A stretch of 64,000 nucleotides of DNA from Phyto melanocephala (GCA_941918925.1 OW799234.1:9081001-9145000), one strand, 5' to 3'; shown: positions 13,201 to 26,068, counted from the stretch's first letter. A program made the numbers and translations. The notes: generated from the sequence alone by a model not told the origin.

Positions 13201-14709
13201 TTAAAATTAGATTTACCAGCCTACAGGGAGACTAATGAAGGGCCGTTTGCTAATAAACCTAAAGCAAAAGATGTTACTTCTAGTGAAGAACTAAAGGATT
13301 TAGTTTATGCACAACCAGCCTCTAAGGCAGGAGATGCTTATAAAAATCTACAGCCGCCCATGATTTATAAAACTGTCACTAAAGAACCACCCAGATTTGT
13401 GGCCACTAAAGGTCCCCAGGATATTGCAAAGTCAGCCAAATCCAATGCTGACTTAGAGGAGCTGCAAAAGTTACTCAACAATGCCCAGGAACTCAAAAAG
13501 TTGGGAGTAGCTTTGCCTAAGGAATTAATGCAACAGCTGGAAACAAAATTCACACAAACTGAGAATGCCCACAGTAACTTTAATAAGCTACCTGATCTAG
13601 ATAATTCAAGAACTTACAAAAAAGATTTGGGTGGCTTAGAAGAATACCTGCAAAAATATGGTTTGTATAATAAAAGTAATATGGGCAGCCAAACCGAGAG
13701 TAGCATGAAAGTAATACCCACCACGGCTGCCTCTGAAGATGAAGAGCTAAGTGAAAGAACAGCGGTATTTTCACTAACCACAATGAAATCTCTAACGCCC
13801 AGACTGCCCAAAACTACAACCGAAAGTTCGGTAGAATTGCCGGTTTTCAGTGCCACCAAGATAATTGAGGCAGCCATTAAAAGGGCAGCCACCAGAATAG
13901 GCGTTTCCACTGAGAGTCCCAAAGGTTTTCGACGCCGTGCAGATGTAGATGTTGAGGAAACTGAAAAGGATATGATACAGGGTGTACAAAATGAGGCCGA
14001 TTTAATAACAGATTTCAGTGAAATCAACTACCAATTAGCTTTACCACCAAACCAAACCAGGGCTAGGGTTATAAAGGGAGATTTTAGTGAAATACAATAT
14101 GAACAGGCTTTGCCGGAAACCAAAGCTAAGGAACAGCCAGCCGAGCCAGATTTAACTGCCAATGCGGATGAGTTACAAAGACTTATAAAAAATCTTCAAG
14201 AACTGAAAAATCTTAACCTGAGTGCTGATGACAAGGCCCTACTGAGACAGGCTGATCTTAAATATTTGGAAAATTTAAAAAAACAACAAACAGCTGCTGA
14301 TGAGACTGTTAAAACTAGAAGACAAAGTGATAAACCTACCGAAGCAACCACGACACAAACGGAAATTAGTATCGAAAGTAGCACTGAATCTCCTAGAATT
14401 CAATTGAATTTGAGTTTAGATGACAGTGATGTCGATATTAAGCATAACACTGAGACAGTTGCTACTACAGATGACACTTGCACAACCACAGAGGAATCAC
14501 GTAATGGTTCTTTGGCGGACTTGGAAGATTCTTTTGGACCCGATCCCATAACAGAGTCACCACCCCCAGCCAAAAAGAAAAACGGTTTCTATTTTTTGGC
14601 CGATTGGAATTCTTTTCTCGAAGTAGGCGATGGCGATGATCAAGTTGTGGTACGTTTAAGTCCTAAGATAGGAGATCCTAGACTATTTCTACCTGTCAAA
14701 ATTCCTTAG
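10226..14709 (+). CDS. Secreted Thr-rich protein with repeated leucine/QEL motifs (three coding exons)
   Basis: I do not recognise this gene by name. Coding exons are 10226-10458, 10520-10670 and 10732-14709, with donors GTAAGA and GTAATT, acceptors ending TTTTCAG and TTCACAG, and introns of 61 bp each. Reading frame is kept across both joins, giving about 1453 residues. CTCTCTTTCAG at 10210-10220 is a strong acceptor just before the ATG, so a 5' UTR exon lies upstream and was not found. Residues 1 to about 30 form a signal peptide (a run of Leu ending SSLP). The mature protein is almost free of cysteine and rich in Thr, Lys and Gln, with mucin-like TTT linkers. About ten copies of a 20-residue motif (L..LL.N.QELE.L) occur, for example near 11569, 11837, 12099, 12565, 12947, 13448 and 14165. 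A second short repeat, DFSEI.Y..ALP, occurs near 14011 and 14081. Clusters such as RKRK and RRR could be processing sites. There is no transmembrane segment. An extracellular-matrix, cuticle or eggshell role is inference only. Confidence 0.88.
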
Positions 14710-14913
14710 AGTTTGAACACTGTCTATACTTATTACTAAATAATAAGCACTTGTAAATATTTGAGCAACTAATTCTTCTTGTAAGTTAATTATTTAATGC
14801 GGGCCCCCCGTCAACGGAAAATTTTCGTTTTGGGTCTGTCTGGAAATCTAGTGGAATTTTGTTTGTTATTGCAGTTATTAGTACGTTAATTTTACTATTT
14901 ATTATTTAAAAAA

Positions 14914-14919
14914 AATAAA
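14914..14919 (+). terminator. Poly(A) signal candidate for the plus-strand gene
   Basis: AATAAA lies 205 bases after the stop of the Thr-rich protein gene, inside an A-rich run with several overlapping copies. Another AATAAA near 15095 would run the transcript into the converging gene. Confidence 0.5.
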
Positions 14920-15044
14920 TAAATAAAAGAAAAGAAAACAAAAGCTAGAGAAAATAAGAAAAAAAAAACTTAAACCAATTAAAAAGTCAAATGCCTACAA
15001 AATATAATTAGTCCTTAAGTTTGATAAACGGAATGTTATAACAA

Positions 15045-15050
15045 TTTATT
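15045..15050 (-). terminator. Poly(A) signal candidate for the minus-strand gene
   Basis: TTTATT on the plus strand reads AATAAA on the minus strand, 75 bases past the stop of the propeller/LNG-repeat gene. Confidence 0.5.
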
Positions 15051-15124
15051 TTGACTAAAATACAATTAAATAAGTATTTAATGTTAAGATAATTAATAAA
15101 TTTACAAAAAAAGAACACACAAAA

Positions 15125-18100
15125 TTACAAACAATTTGAAGGTATCTGAGCTAAATGAAAGGGACTTTCAAAATTCCAACCCTCTACAACAAATTCATAG
15201 AATTTTATATTGTTGTCCATTAAAGCCACAATAAAATATTTAATATTTCCTGGGGTGCTAGCTAAACTTAGGGTAAGTATTTGTTTGATATACTCCTTGC
15301 TGGAAAGCTCAGCAAATTTTTGAAAACCCTGGGAACCAAGATATCTTAAAACCTTTAACTGACAGCAGTCCTCTATGTACAATAGAAAAGTTTCTTGCTT
15401 AATTCTTAGCTGTTGCAAAGATCTGGGTTTGACGGCAGCAATAACTTGATATAGTTGTTCTTTAAAGTCCTCTAAATACAGAAAAATGCCAGGATTGTTT
15501 AGGGCAGCCAATGAAGTTTTTGTATTTGTAACCGCCCAAAGGCGCAGTGGTTTTGCCTTGCTTCCTACTTGCAGTGACAAGATTTCTCCTTGTTGGTAGC
15601 CAGGTAAATGTGAGTTTTCCACAAACATTAAATCCTCTCGGTACTGGGGAACTGGCTGAAAGTCTCGTTTTATATTCAAAGAGTGTAGCTCTCGTTTTTC
15701 TATTTGCTCAACAATAGACGGCTTCTCTTGGTGCTGTGTTAAGGCCTTAACAAATTCCTTTAAATCGTTTTCGAAAACCCTTATACGTTCTATAACCTTT
15801 ATTAAGTCCAACGAATAGTCTTGAACATCTTTTGTGGCATTCAAAGGATTGGCCAGCATTAAAACATCTTTTATTAAAAATCCCAAGGACTTAATAATGC
15901 ATGAGCACAAAGGATGATCATGGGTCTTATTGGTTCTCAGATAGAAATGTATCTCCTCTATCTCCTTTATCACAGGCCAGCTGATTTGCACTACACGGGC
16001 CGCTAAAACTTGGGCCGGATTTCGCGGTATAATGATATTCTCAAAATCAATATTAAAGGTTTCGCTTGGAAAAATATTTTGTCTTTTCAACTCCTCCATA
16101 ATGGCCACGAAATCAGGTACCAAATGCTCATCAAATAAATCAGATTCCGGTATACTTAGTTGGGTAATATTGATCTCTTGCTGTAAGCGTTGAGCCAAAT
16201 CAATTAAAATACGTTCTACTACCTGCTTGAAGTCATCAAAAACAAAAGAACGTGCTAAAGAAGGTTTGGGTTTTAATATAGACTCAGAGCTATTGGGTTT
16301 GAAATCTGGGAAATGTTGAAAGGTTTGTAAAACTCTCGGTTGTGTAGTATAAAAAGTGGATTTTTTTAAATTTTTATCTAAATTGTTTTTAAGTAGCACA
16401 AGCTGCTCACCGTTAGTCAATAAGACTTCTTGTTGGTTTTGAGAAGGCACAAATCTGTAATGGCTGGTATTGCTCAAAGGTAATGGCCATGTTTGTTTTA
16501 CTTTAACACTATCCAAATCCAATTCCATTAGGGTTTCGTTGTACAATTTTAACAGGGAGAAATTACTACCAACGTTGGCATAAAACGAGCCACCTAAAGG
16601 CTGGGGTAACGGCTTCTCTAAGACTATAGAGTCATTATGAATCTTCCACTTATTTGTGGGCTCTAAAGAGCAATTTATTTCTTCGAGTGTTTCCACAGTA
16701 GTAATAAATTCTAGTTTTTGACTTTCCCTTAAGCCAGGTACAACTTCAATTTGATCTATGGGTCCCGATTTAAAGGAATTTTTCAGAATAAATTTCTGTT
16801 CTTGTTCTAACCACTTAAAGATCAGAGTTTGACATTGGAAATTAATTAACAGCAGCTGTTCGTCAAGGGATTTCAAATAAAATATTTTCCTTAAAGTTTC
16901 TTTGATATCTGTTACATGTTGAGCCACATCGGTTTGGTAATTTTCTTCAATATATTTAATATAAACTGATTTGTTAGCTATAAACTGCCAAATATCCTTG
17001 ATTAACTGGCATATATTTTCATTCTCAGAATTGCGCCAGTTATCACTTCGAAGCGTACGTATAAAGGAATAGTATTGCCAGGGTTCAAAACCATTAATTG
17101 GGTATTGGAAATTTTGTGGTCCACTTTTAACTGTCAAATATTTTGCAGTCCAATTGCCTAATATATATTGAGCATTGGGGTCTTGATTTTTTACGGCAGA
17201 AGTAAACCATTTATTAAAATCTATACCGGTTGCCAAATCATGCATTATGACTTGAGGACTGTAAATGGATTGCAGGTAAATAGGTGACTCCAATACCAGA
17301 TTCTTTTCTAAAGTGGCCACATCTTGTAGATTTTTATTACTGTTTACCGGGGCACGTACAGTGAGGTCATTTAAAACCACTATGGTTTGTATGGTTAAGG
17401 GTGTGGAAATGTGTTGATGGCCATAAGTCTGTAAGGAAAAATTAAAGTCCATTTTAATAAAAAAAAATTGTAATCATGTTAAAAAGTTAATTGAAAATTG
17501 ATAAGTATTCCACATAAACTTAAAAACTAACTCATAGAGGCCATTAATTTTGGTTAGCACTGTAATATGCAATAGTATTAAGTTGCTGTTCGCACTTCTT
17601 TGAAACTTAATTCGTGTACATACTGTAAATACCGTTTATTTATTTTTTTATTATCTTTGTACTGGCAACTTTACGTCGAATAGCGTGAGTAAGAAAACTA
17701 AAAGAGAATTGCGAGTCACAACATACAATTTCAATACCTCCTTAGTCTCTGTCGCACATCGACTCAATAATTGCTGCAATTATGGCTGCACACCGACTGA
17801 GGAGTATTTCAAACAAAAGTGCTTTTCAAAAGAGATCTCAGACCCCACCATGGGCTAGTTATCGTATTTTGAGAAAATCTTTTATAAATATTTTGCCTTT
17901 AATTTATAATTAATTTTACAACATTTAAAAGCGAACTTTTCCCACAACTTACCATAAAAGTATTATTGTATTCCTGCTCTAGATTAACATTATTAACCCG
18001 GCCCTTAGCTGTAATAGAACCAGTTAGAAAAACATCCGAAAATGTTACCGTCTCATTGAAAGTTTGCACTGTATTTAAGGTTATAATGCGGGAAAGATCT

Positions 18101-21100
18101 ATATCTTTGAGAAATTGCACAGCAAAAGAGTTGCCATCCAAGCTGCCAGCCGCAAAATTTATAAAATCTATAAAACAAAAATTTTGTAATTCATCTTGCC
18201 ATACTTTTGTACTTACGAAACTACTTACGTGTTATATTTAAATCTTGATCTACTCTCAAAGAATTATTTAGCCATTCTCTTATACTGCAACCATTTAAAC
18301 TTTCAACTTCCAAAGTTTGCTTCACTTGTATTTCATTGGCCTGTATACGCTGTTCAAATATAACCGGAGCTTGTATTATAACCGGTTGGGGGCTATTTAT
18401 GAAAACCAAGTTTTTGAAAAGATACTCTAGATCGTGGCCATTTAAGTTACTTATATAGGCGCCCTTGTCTATGGACACACGTCCCGTAAATATGTTATTA
18501 CCCTTGAGCAGGCAGATCTGATCTTTATAGATCAAGTTTTTAAAGAAATCCGTTAAATTTGGTATGTCATTTAGATCACCTAAAACCGTAAGATCTTCCA
18601 GAAATTGTGGAGTCTTAAAATCAATGGTGTTTCTTAAAACAAAATGATCTAGTTTTGCATCAAAATACAATAACCTTTGCAAGTCTGGCCAATGAAAATC
18701 ATTAATGTTACCCTGTAGATTTAAGTCGCGCACCACCAAATTGCCCTTGATTTCCAAAGAACCTTTGAAATGGTTGTTTTTGTTTTTCAAAGCCAGATTT
18801 TCCAGGGGAACACCATTCAAAGCTTTAACTTGGGTATTTTTGAGAACTTTTATGGGCTTAAGGAAACTTTTGGGAGCTTTAATGTTTATGCTGCTGTTAG
18901 CAGTTTTAATAACTATATCGTCTATTATATCGGGCAAATAGTTTCCCCTATAGTCTGCTATAATTTTTAGGTGGCCCTTAACATCCAAGCGATTTTTAAA
19001 TATTAATTTGGTGGACAAATAATTGGGCAGATTTAGTTTAATGGTGGTCAGTTGTATATCCTTATCAAACAGCAGACCATTAAGCTTGTGTAACTGAACA
19101 TCTCCTGTTACTTGTATATGATCTATTATAATCTGACCATTCAATACCATTTCGGGTAACTCATCAATATTATCGAGAAAGTCCAATAGATATTCCGACT
19201 TAATGCCATGCAATTCATCAGTGTGTAGACCCTTCAGCAAAACTAATTCTTTAAGGAAAATATTGCCTCTGATGGGAGGATCATGCCAAGATTTTTCCTT
19301 AACTAACTCATGTAGTTCTATATTGTTCAATTTTCCCTGGCCCAAAATATCGGCAAAAAAATTGGCCTGCAAAGTCTCTAAACTGTCAAATTCGGCTGAG
19401 GGCAAAACTAAATCTTCTTGTAGAGTTTGCAAATTATTTTTTGTGTGCTCACCATTAAGTTTGTCTAAAATTGTTAAGGATTTAGCGTTTAAAGAATTCT
19501 CAAATATAAGCTTTGTATTAGATAAATCTAAAGGTTTATCTACAAGTATTATATCCCTCAAAACTTCTGCCAATTTAACACCATCATAGGTACCATTAAT
19601 GGTTAAATTATAAAAGTAAACATAACCTTCAAGTGTCGTTATATTCAAACTCTGTTTGGTGTGGACTGTAACAAAGTTCTGGGCTGGTATTTGGTTGATT
19701 GTATTATCGGCCAGTTGAAAGTCTGTAGGAAACATGACCAAATCAAAAGTTTTTAAGGAAGGCACTAAAATCTCTTCATTGGGATCAGGTGATTTCAGCA
19801 GTATATCCTTAAGAATAAGCCCCAAGGGCTGTTGATCCAATTTGCCTCTTAAAACCACCGGGCCATTGACAATAAGTTCCTGGAAATAACAGTCAGCTTC
19901 TATTATGTTGGCCTCTTGCAGCGTAGGATTTTCGAATGAAGTATTCATGTTACGTCCATGTACTTGGACATGTTGCTGGATAAAAAGAAAACTTTTTTTT
20001 ACTTTGGAAACGTTTAGATAAAAAAATATGACTTGCCTCTAATATTTCCTTTACTTCCAGTTGTTTAAAAGTGGGCATACCTCGCCATTCCTGGTCATCC
20101 GTTAGTGTTATGGCGTCTGCTGGATTTTTGCCATTTATGCTATTCGTGTCTACCGCCGAGGCTGACAAGATGTTGGCAAAGTGTTTTTCTGCCTTAACAG
20201 TTGTGGTGGAAAGACCACTGGACAGCATGAAATCATTGGGAAATTCCAAGGCATTTAAAGTGTTAATATGTAAATTGTTTTCAACTATAATCTCCTTTGA
20301 AAAAAAAAACACACACACAAACATAAATTGAAACACTTGCATATTTAAGAAAAACTTACCCCCTTCACTTCCAATTCCTTTAAAAATTGATTTTGAGTTC
20401 TAAACACCAAATTGTCTTGTATGTCGGACCACAATACACCGTTAATCATTTCAAACTCTAAATCGCCTTCAACAACAAAATCCTCTTCATTTGCCTGGCG
20501 GTTTTGGGAATCTTGTGCTACTCCTGCTAAAACCTCCAATTCCGTTAAATTGATTAGACCCTCAAAATCAAGTTCACCATTTTGTATAAAAAATGGTTTG
20601 CCATTAACATTTTCGACTTCTAAATGTTCCACTATGACTTCATTAAACATCAACTCATCGTGCAAAATCTCCTCTAAATCTCTTCTCTGCCTGCCCGAGA
20701 ATAAAGCTACCTCCAGATCTTCTATATTCTGTATAACCACATCCAAATCTATATTGGAATCTTCTGGCTGCCATTTATAGTCGTTAACATATATTTCTCC
20801 CACATCGCCATTGAATTCAAATTCGGGTGTTCTGACAGATTCCAAATGCGTCAGATCTGGTTGGAGTTTTATTAGGTCTTCATTAGGTATTTGTAGAAAA
20901 TGTTGTGCCTGAGCCACCAAATCGTCTTGTTCTTTAACCCAGTCTTTAAGAAAATCAAAAATTTCCTGAAGATCTAAAAGTTCAGAATTTTTCGCCAACA
21001 ATTCAGTGTGAAAACGAAATAGACCTGATTCGGCTTGATAACGTGGTACTATAACCGAAATATCATCACCATTTCTTAGCAGGGCGGCTCCTTTAAGGCC

Positions 21101-23073
21101 CTCATCTCTATGCAAATCCAACATGCAGGCAACACCAAACACCACATGATCTCCCAAATGGCAGGGTACTGGTATACTACTTTCAAAAGCCTCACCATCC
21201 CAAATCAAAGTCTCCACCACCGTCAAAATATGGCTGCTAAAATCCACTCTGTGTTGTACCAACAAAATCAGGTCATCGCGATACGTCCTGACAGGTATGG
21301 GAAAAAACAACTCCACCAAGCCAAAATTACTGCCCAAGATAGTTTTTGAGACAAAATCTCCCTGTTGGTAGAGTAAAATTTGAGGCTGATAACCTGTTAA
21401 GGCCAAATAACTACGACCACCCATCTTAAAGCCAGCTATAGTTAAAATACCTTCGGCTAACACTTGTCTCTTTAGCTGAAAACGTATGTGAGAAAAGGCT
21501 GCCTCATGGGGATTGAAGGTATAAATATCGGCGCTATTATTTTGGGGTATGGCCAATATAACATCTCGGCCGGTATTTAACACTGTTACCTTTTCAATGG
21601 CATTTGCCAATTGCAAACGTTGGACTATCCAGAATTCCTTAGTATGTAATTTGTATTGATATATATTAAGGGCATAATAACCAGCCAAAGATGACTGATT
21701 GGAGGTTATGATCAAATAATCCTGAGAGTCTAAAGTGAAATAGCTTAAGCCCGTAATGGTATTACCCACTAGCCAATCCCAATACAACTCAATTTGCTTG
21801 GTCTCATTTTCGGCTCGATACCATAAAACTTTATCTCCAGTGGCTATGAGTATAACACCTTCTTGTTGCTGCTGCTCCAAGTTCCAGTAAGTATAGGCTT
21901 CTATATCTGTTATAAGTTGACCCACATGCACTACCATAGCCTGTTCATAGTTAGCCATGTCTTTGCGTACAATTAACAAATCTGTTAAACGACGACCTAT
22001 AAAATACTCTTGTCCCGCATGCACTATATGTTTCCATTCATTAACCTCGGAACCCAAATTAAAGGAAAAGTCTTCTTCTATGTATTTAAGGATCAACATT
22101 TCTCGTGTACGCCTTTTGGACAACTCCAAACGCTGTAATTTGCGTATATCTATTTCGTTATCTTCAGCTAGATTAGCCGTTATTATATTTGGTTTAGATA
22201 AGTCTTCATTGTCATCCGAATCCGCTCCTACCTGTTCTGATTGCTCAGTTTCCCTTTGAGAGCCCATCATTGTCAATAAAACATCTTTACCTTTTTCTTT
22301 CATGCTTAAAGAGGCTTCTAAAGCTTTTATGTCTTGTGTTTTTGCAGCTCCACTGGTGGCATATTTATCGTTTACTACTGCTTTCCCAATTTCAGCTCTT
22401 AATGCTTCTGCCTCTTTGCGGTTTTGGTCAGTAACCTCGACTTTGGCTGCTTCTTTTGGAACCACCTTATCAGCACTCTGAGTCCATGCGGGCTGTACTA
22501 TTACGCCTTGAGCTGCTACATTTTCACTATCACTCTCTAAGGCTGCAGAAAGTTCGGACTTTAATTTTTCTATTTCCAGACGCTGCTGTTCGGTAATTGC
22601 CGAGACTTCACGTAGGGAACATTGAAAGACAAGTATCTGAAATTATTTTAAATTAAAAACACTTTGAGTATTTTGTTTAAAACAAAATTGTTGTATAATT
22701 TTGAATTTCAAAATTTTCTTTAAAAATAATGCAGATAAATTTGCAGATGCCCTATAAGTTTAAATGAAAAGTCCCTTTTAAGTTTCTTGCTCGCTTTTAT
22801 ATACATTTTTTAAATCCGGTTGATCGATTGTAAAACTAACTTTGTGCAGAAAATTTGTATTTAAATTATTTACACTTATTTTTAAAACTAGATATTATTT
22901 AAATTTTTAAAAAGTTTAAGTTCGAAAATGTTTCAGTAATGAACAGAATTTTGGATTAAATTTTTTTTGCTTAAGAGGTTTATTAAATAAATAATTAAAA
23001 AAATTACCTTAATAAACAAATAGTACAACAACACAAAAACAAAATTTTTTAAGAATTTTTTAAGTGTTTTCAT
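15125..23073 (-). CDS. Large secreted propeller plus LNG-repeat protein, possibly Nasrat/Polehole/Closca-like
   Basis: Six coding exons (minus strand) are 23073-23008, 22636-20360, 20294-20037, 19975-18229, 18167-17953 and 17428-15125. All joins keep frame and give about 2288 residues. Introns are 371, 65, 61, 61 and 524 bp; intron 3 is a GC-AG intron. Exon 1 (22 codons) supplies the ATG and most of a signal peptide (FVFVLLYYLFIK), which continues into exon 2. Residues about 205-560 have regularly spaced beta-strand repeats with phrases such as YLALTG and YLIITS, like EAR/EPTP or WD-type propellers. RQRR at residues 671-674 is a furin-type site. About 690-1600 holds some 15 units with cores such as LNGVPL, LNGHDL and LNGCSI. 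The last exon has coiled, N-glycosylatable segments and a second sheet-rich region at about 2130-2270. No transmembrane segment is seen. The repeat style recalls the Drosophila Nasrat/Polehole/Closca proteins, which act with Torso-like at the vitelline membrane. That is recollection, not a search result. Confidence 0.9.
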
Positions 23074-23636
23074 ATTTTTTTTTTATTACTTCTTCTCAAT
23101 CACTTGCACTTTAATTAATATTTCTTAGCAAATGATATTTTTATTTTCAATAATTTTTTCTTTTACTTAATACCTATTTAATAAAATTCATAACTGTTTT
23201 TATAGCACAAAAAAATTTTTACTACAAAAATAAAATACAATTAGCATAAAGCAAAAAATTAAAATATTAAAACACTAAGCAGAGTTTCTTAATATAAAAC
23301 CCAAAGAGAAGGACTTTTTTATAATAAATTTTTTTTATTATTAATTTTTAGGTCATAAGATTTGTAATGAAATTTTTTAAAACTTAACGTTCATGTTTGA
23401 TCTTGCACTTAATTAATTTCACGAAAAGATTTTACTTTCATTTAAGCACATTCCACTTTGAATTAAACTTTTCTTATTGTTGTTTTTGTAAAGCAAATTT
23501 TTTGGATAATATCAATTTTTTTTTATTAAAAAAATATATTTTGATTGCTTTTAAAGCCATGTAAAGATTATTTTAATTATTGTTATTTTATTTATTTATT
23601 AATATTTTATTCGAACCTTATATATATATTTTTGGT
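23074..23636. other. Putative promoter region of the minus-strand gene
   Basis: A+T-rich. On the minus strand TTTTATATT (23291-23299) followed by GCTTAGTG near 23276 could be a weak TATA/initiator pair, but the spacing is short and base composition makes such matches common. Confidence 0.25.
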
Positions 23637-24155
23637 GTAGAATACGTCTTACCTTACGGTATAGGGAGTCATGTCAGATTGTTTATGTTGTAATCTTTAT
23701 TTCATTGATTATGAGGAAACGGCGAGATAACTTTTTTTAAAATTTTTTTTTGTAGGTAAATGAAGATGTTATCTTTCGTTTGATATACATTTCATATTGG
23801 TTGATATCTTCCTTATATTTAAATTTCTCAAATGAAAATTGTTTAAACACATACACTCAAACATATGTGTGGTGTTTGGTTGAGTGTTTGAGTTTGTAGC
23901 GTTTAAAAACAAATTTATCCTATTTTTCCTATCATAAGCCTTTATTATCAAAATTTACTTTCAAATAATCAAATTGATTTGCGTCTCTTATTTATCATTT
24001 ATCCTTACTCTTTTAATTTAAAAACATATTTATCCTATTTTTTCTACCATAAGCTTATGTATATTATCAAAAGTAACTATCAAAAAAATAAATTCATTTG
24101 CTCATATTATTTATTGTAATATATGTTTTCTGTCTTATCGGATGGCGTATTCTAC
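23637..24155. repeat. Possible DNA transposon with short inverted ends and an internal duplication
   Basis: GTAGAATACG at the left is matched by CGTATTCTAC at the right. Inside, a stretch of about 100 bp near 23904 (AAACAAATTTATCCTATTTTT) is repeated near 24017. The inverted ends are only about 10 bp, so the call is weak. Confidence 0.4.
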
Positions 24156-24888
24156 GTTAAACGTAATGGGACAGTCGGTGGCCGAAGGCCTCGGACAACT
24201 GTCTGCTGTTTTTTTTTTAATAATTTTTAAATATTCTTAAAATGATTGAATTTAATTTAGAAAATATTTTAGGAAATTAAATAAGAGAATAAATGATCTT
24301 GAGCCAAATAGAAAATATTAAATTTATTTTAATTACGGCCCACATTTATTTTTAATAAAAAAAATTTTTTTTTTCTTAAATACATTTTTTAATATGTTAA
24401 TATTTTTATTCCAAATTGGTTTTTTTAAAGTTAATTATTTTATTTCAATTAAAAGTTTGTTTGAATTTTTCACCTATTAAACAATTCTTTTTTAAAATTT
24501 ACTTTCCTCAATTTCGTTTAGTTTAAGTTTTTGAATTAGGGAAACACTGTGTCATTGATAGTTGGGATTTGTGGTACAATTGTACCAAATTTGGTACAAT
24601 CGAAAGCCTAGTGGTACACTGGTACACGCAATATATTTTTGGTACAATTTTCTTTTTTAAAAATAATTTTTTTTTTATTTGTACTTTTGCTTAAGTTAAT
24701 ATTAATTGATTCAGTCTTGCTCTAGAAATTTATAATTTCTTATGAAATATTAAATTTATTTGTGGTAAAAAAATATAAATTTGTTTTAAAAAAAATAAAG
24801 TGCTTTTAGCCAGAGCAATCCAAAAAATATTAAATATAAAAATGTTTATATTTCGTAAGCGTTACCAAAATTTTATTATCAAACATCA
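24156..24888. other. A+T-rich DNA with a GGTACA cluster
   Basis: No gene is seen. GGTACA or its reverse TGTACC occurs six times between 24572 and 24646, including the palindrome TGGTACAATTGTACCA. Confidence 0.5.
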
Positions 24889-25019
24889 GGGGTCGAATTA
24901 CATCATTCGATATCGATCGAAATTTTACTCGAACGATCGAGTTCGCTGTGCTTTAGGTATAGAGATTCTAATAAGAATTTTCGAATTTCGATCACGTTCG
25001 AATGCTGTAATTCGGCCCC
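24889..25019. mobile_element. Small MITE with CGAA-rich inverted ends
   Basis: GGGGTCGAATTACATCATTCGA at the left matches the inverse of the right end (GAATGCTGTAATTCGGCCCC). Total length is 131 bp. No clear target duplication is seen. Confidence 0.6.
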
Positions 25020-25230
25020 AGGTCATTTTATCTTAAATGATCAATATTTTTTAAATATAATGACCAATAATCATAAGCTCACACTAAAATCGTTTTTTTT
25101 TATAAACGACTGCAAATAAAAATCTTATATTATCAATATTGCTATTGTCGACAAAATTAAAGTCAACTTTAAGTTAAGCCAACCTAAAATTGGTGACACG
25201 TAAAATGTTTACAGCTTTTAAAATGGATAA

Positions 25231-25544
25231 AGGAGCTAATACACGGCATGTTTTTACATCTGACTTGTCAAATTCTCCACTGTTAATACAAACGTGTCGT
25301 ATGTTACCTTTAAAACATTACTTCTGTAAAAAAACATGTGTTGAGACATCTGACAAAATTTTAATTAGAGTGCGCTCTATTTTCCTCTGTAAAGTAAAAA
25401 CATGTGACATCAGTCGTTGACAGAAATCTCTGCTGCTGCAAAGCAGTCAGCGTAAAAGTACAATTTTGACAGACATGTAGATTTACATATATGTCTCACA
25501 AATTTTAAAGTCAGATGTAAAAAACATGCCGTGTCTTATAGCCT
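25231..25544 (+). mobile_element. Harbinger-type MITE, family B copy 1
   Basis: The left end reads AGGAGCTAATACACGGCATG; the right end inverted reads AGGCTATAAGACACGGCATG. Both continue through TTTTTACATCTGACTT. TAA lies directly outside each end (25228-25230 and 25545-25547). A diverged copy is at 58890-59197. Confidence 0.75.
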
Positions 25545-26068
25545 TAAGATATAAGTTAGTTTAGCAGTTATTGCAATTAATGTTTTGTGGCAGAAGAATC
25601 CAAGGGATAGAGAAGTACTAACTAAGTATTTGATTGTTTGCAAAAGCTTTAAATGACTTTTAAAAAACAGCTGATTTTAGTGATTTGAACAGCCTAAAAC
25701 AGTTTCAGTTTGTGTTACTTTAGTTAAATTAAAGTGCATTTCTTGGCTTAGTGTACGTTCTTATTCGTTTTAAACTAAGAGTTTACTTTTGAGAAAAGTA
25801 ATGTATTTTTGAATATGAGTACGAGCCATAATTTTTAACATACAAAATATTAATGAAAATCCCTGTAAAGTTCTTATATGTTTTGCTTCTGCTACTTGGT
25901 GTGTATGTATTGAAAAACCATGATTAATTATTGTTTTTATATTTTTATTTTTGGTTATTGGCAAAATTTTGCTACAATTAATTTTCATTTGGTACAAGTT
26001 TACTATTAATCTAGTACTATTTGAAACTTTCCAGATGCCAACAATGGTATCATTTCTTTATAACATAC
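25545..26068. other. A+T-rich DNA, nothing supported
   Basis: No gene, RNA or clear repeat was seen. Confidence 0.5.

Noticed and set aside
13614..14027. 137-codon open frame on the minus strand
   Set aside because: It lies inside the long exon of the plus-strand gene and mirrors its Thr/Ala codons as Val/Ser; no splice or start context.
19203..19589. 128-codon open frame on the plus strand
   Set aside because: Antisense shadow of exon 4 of the minus-strand gene.
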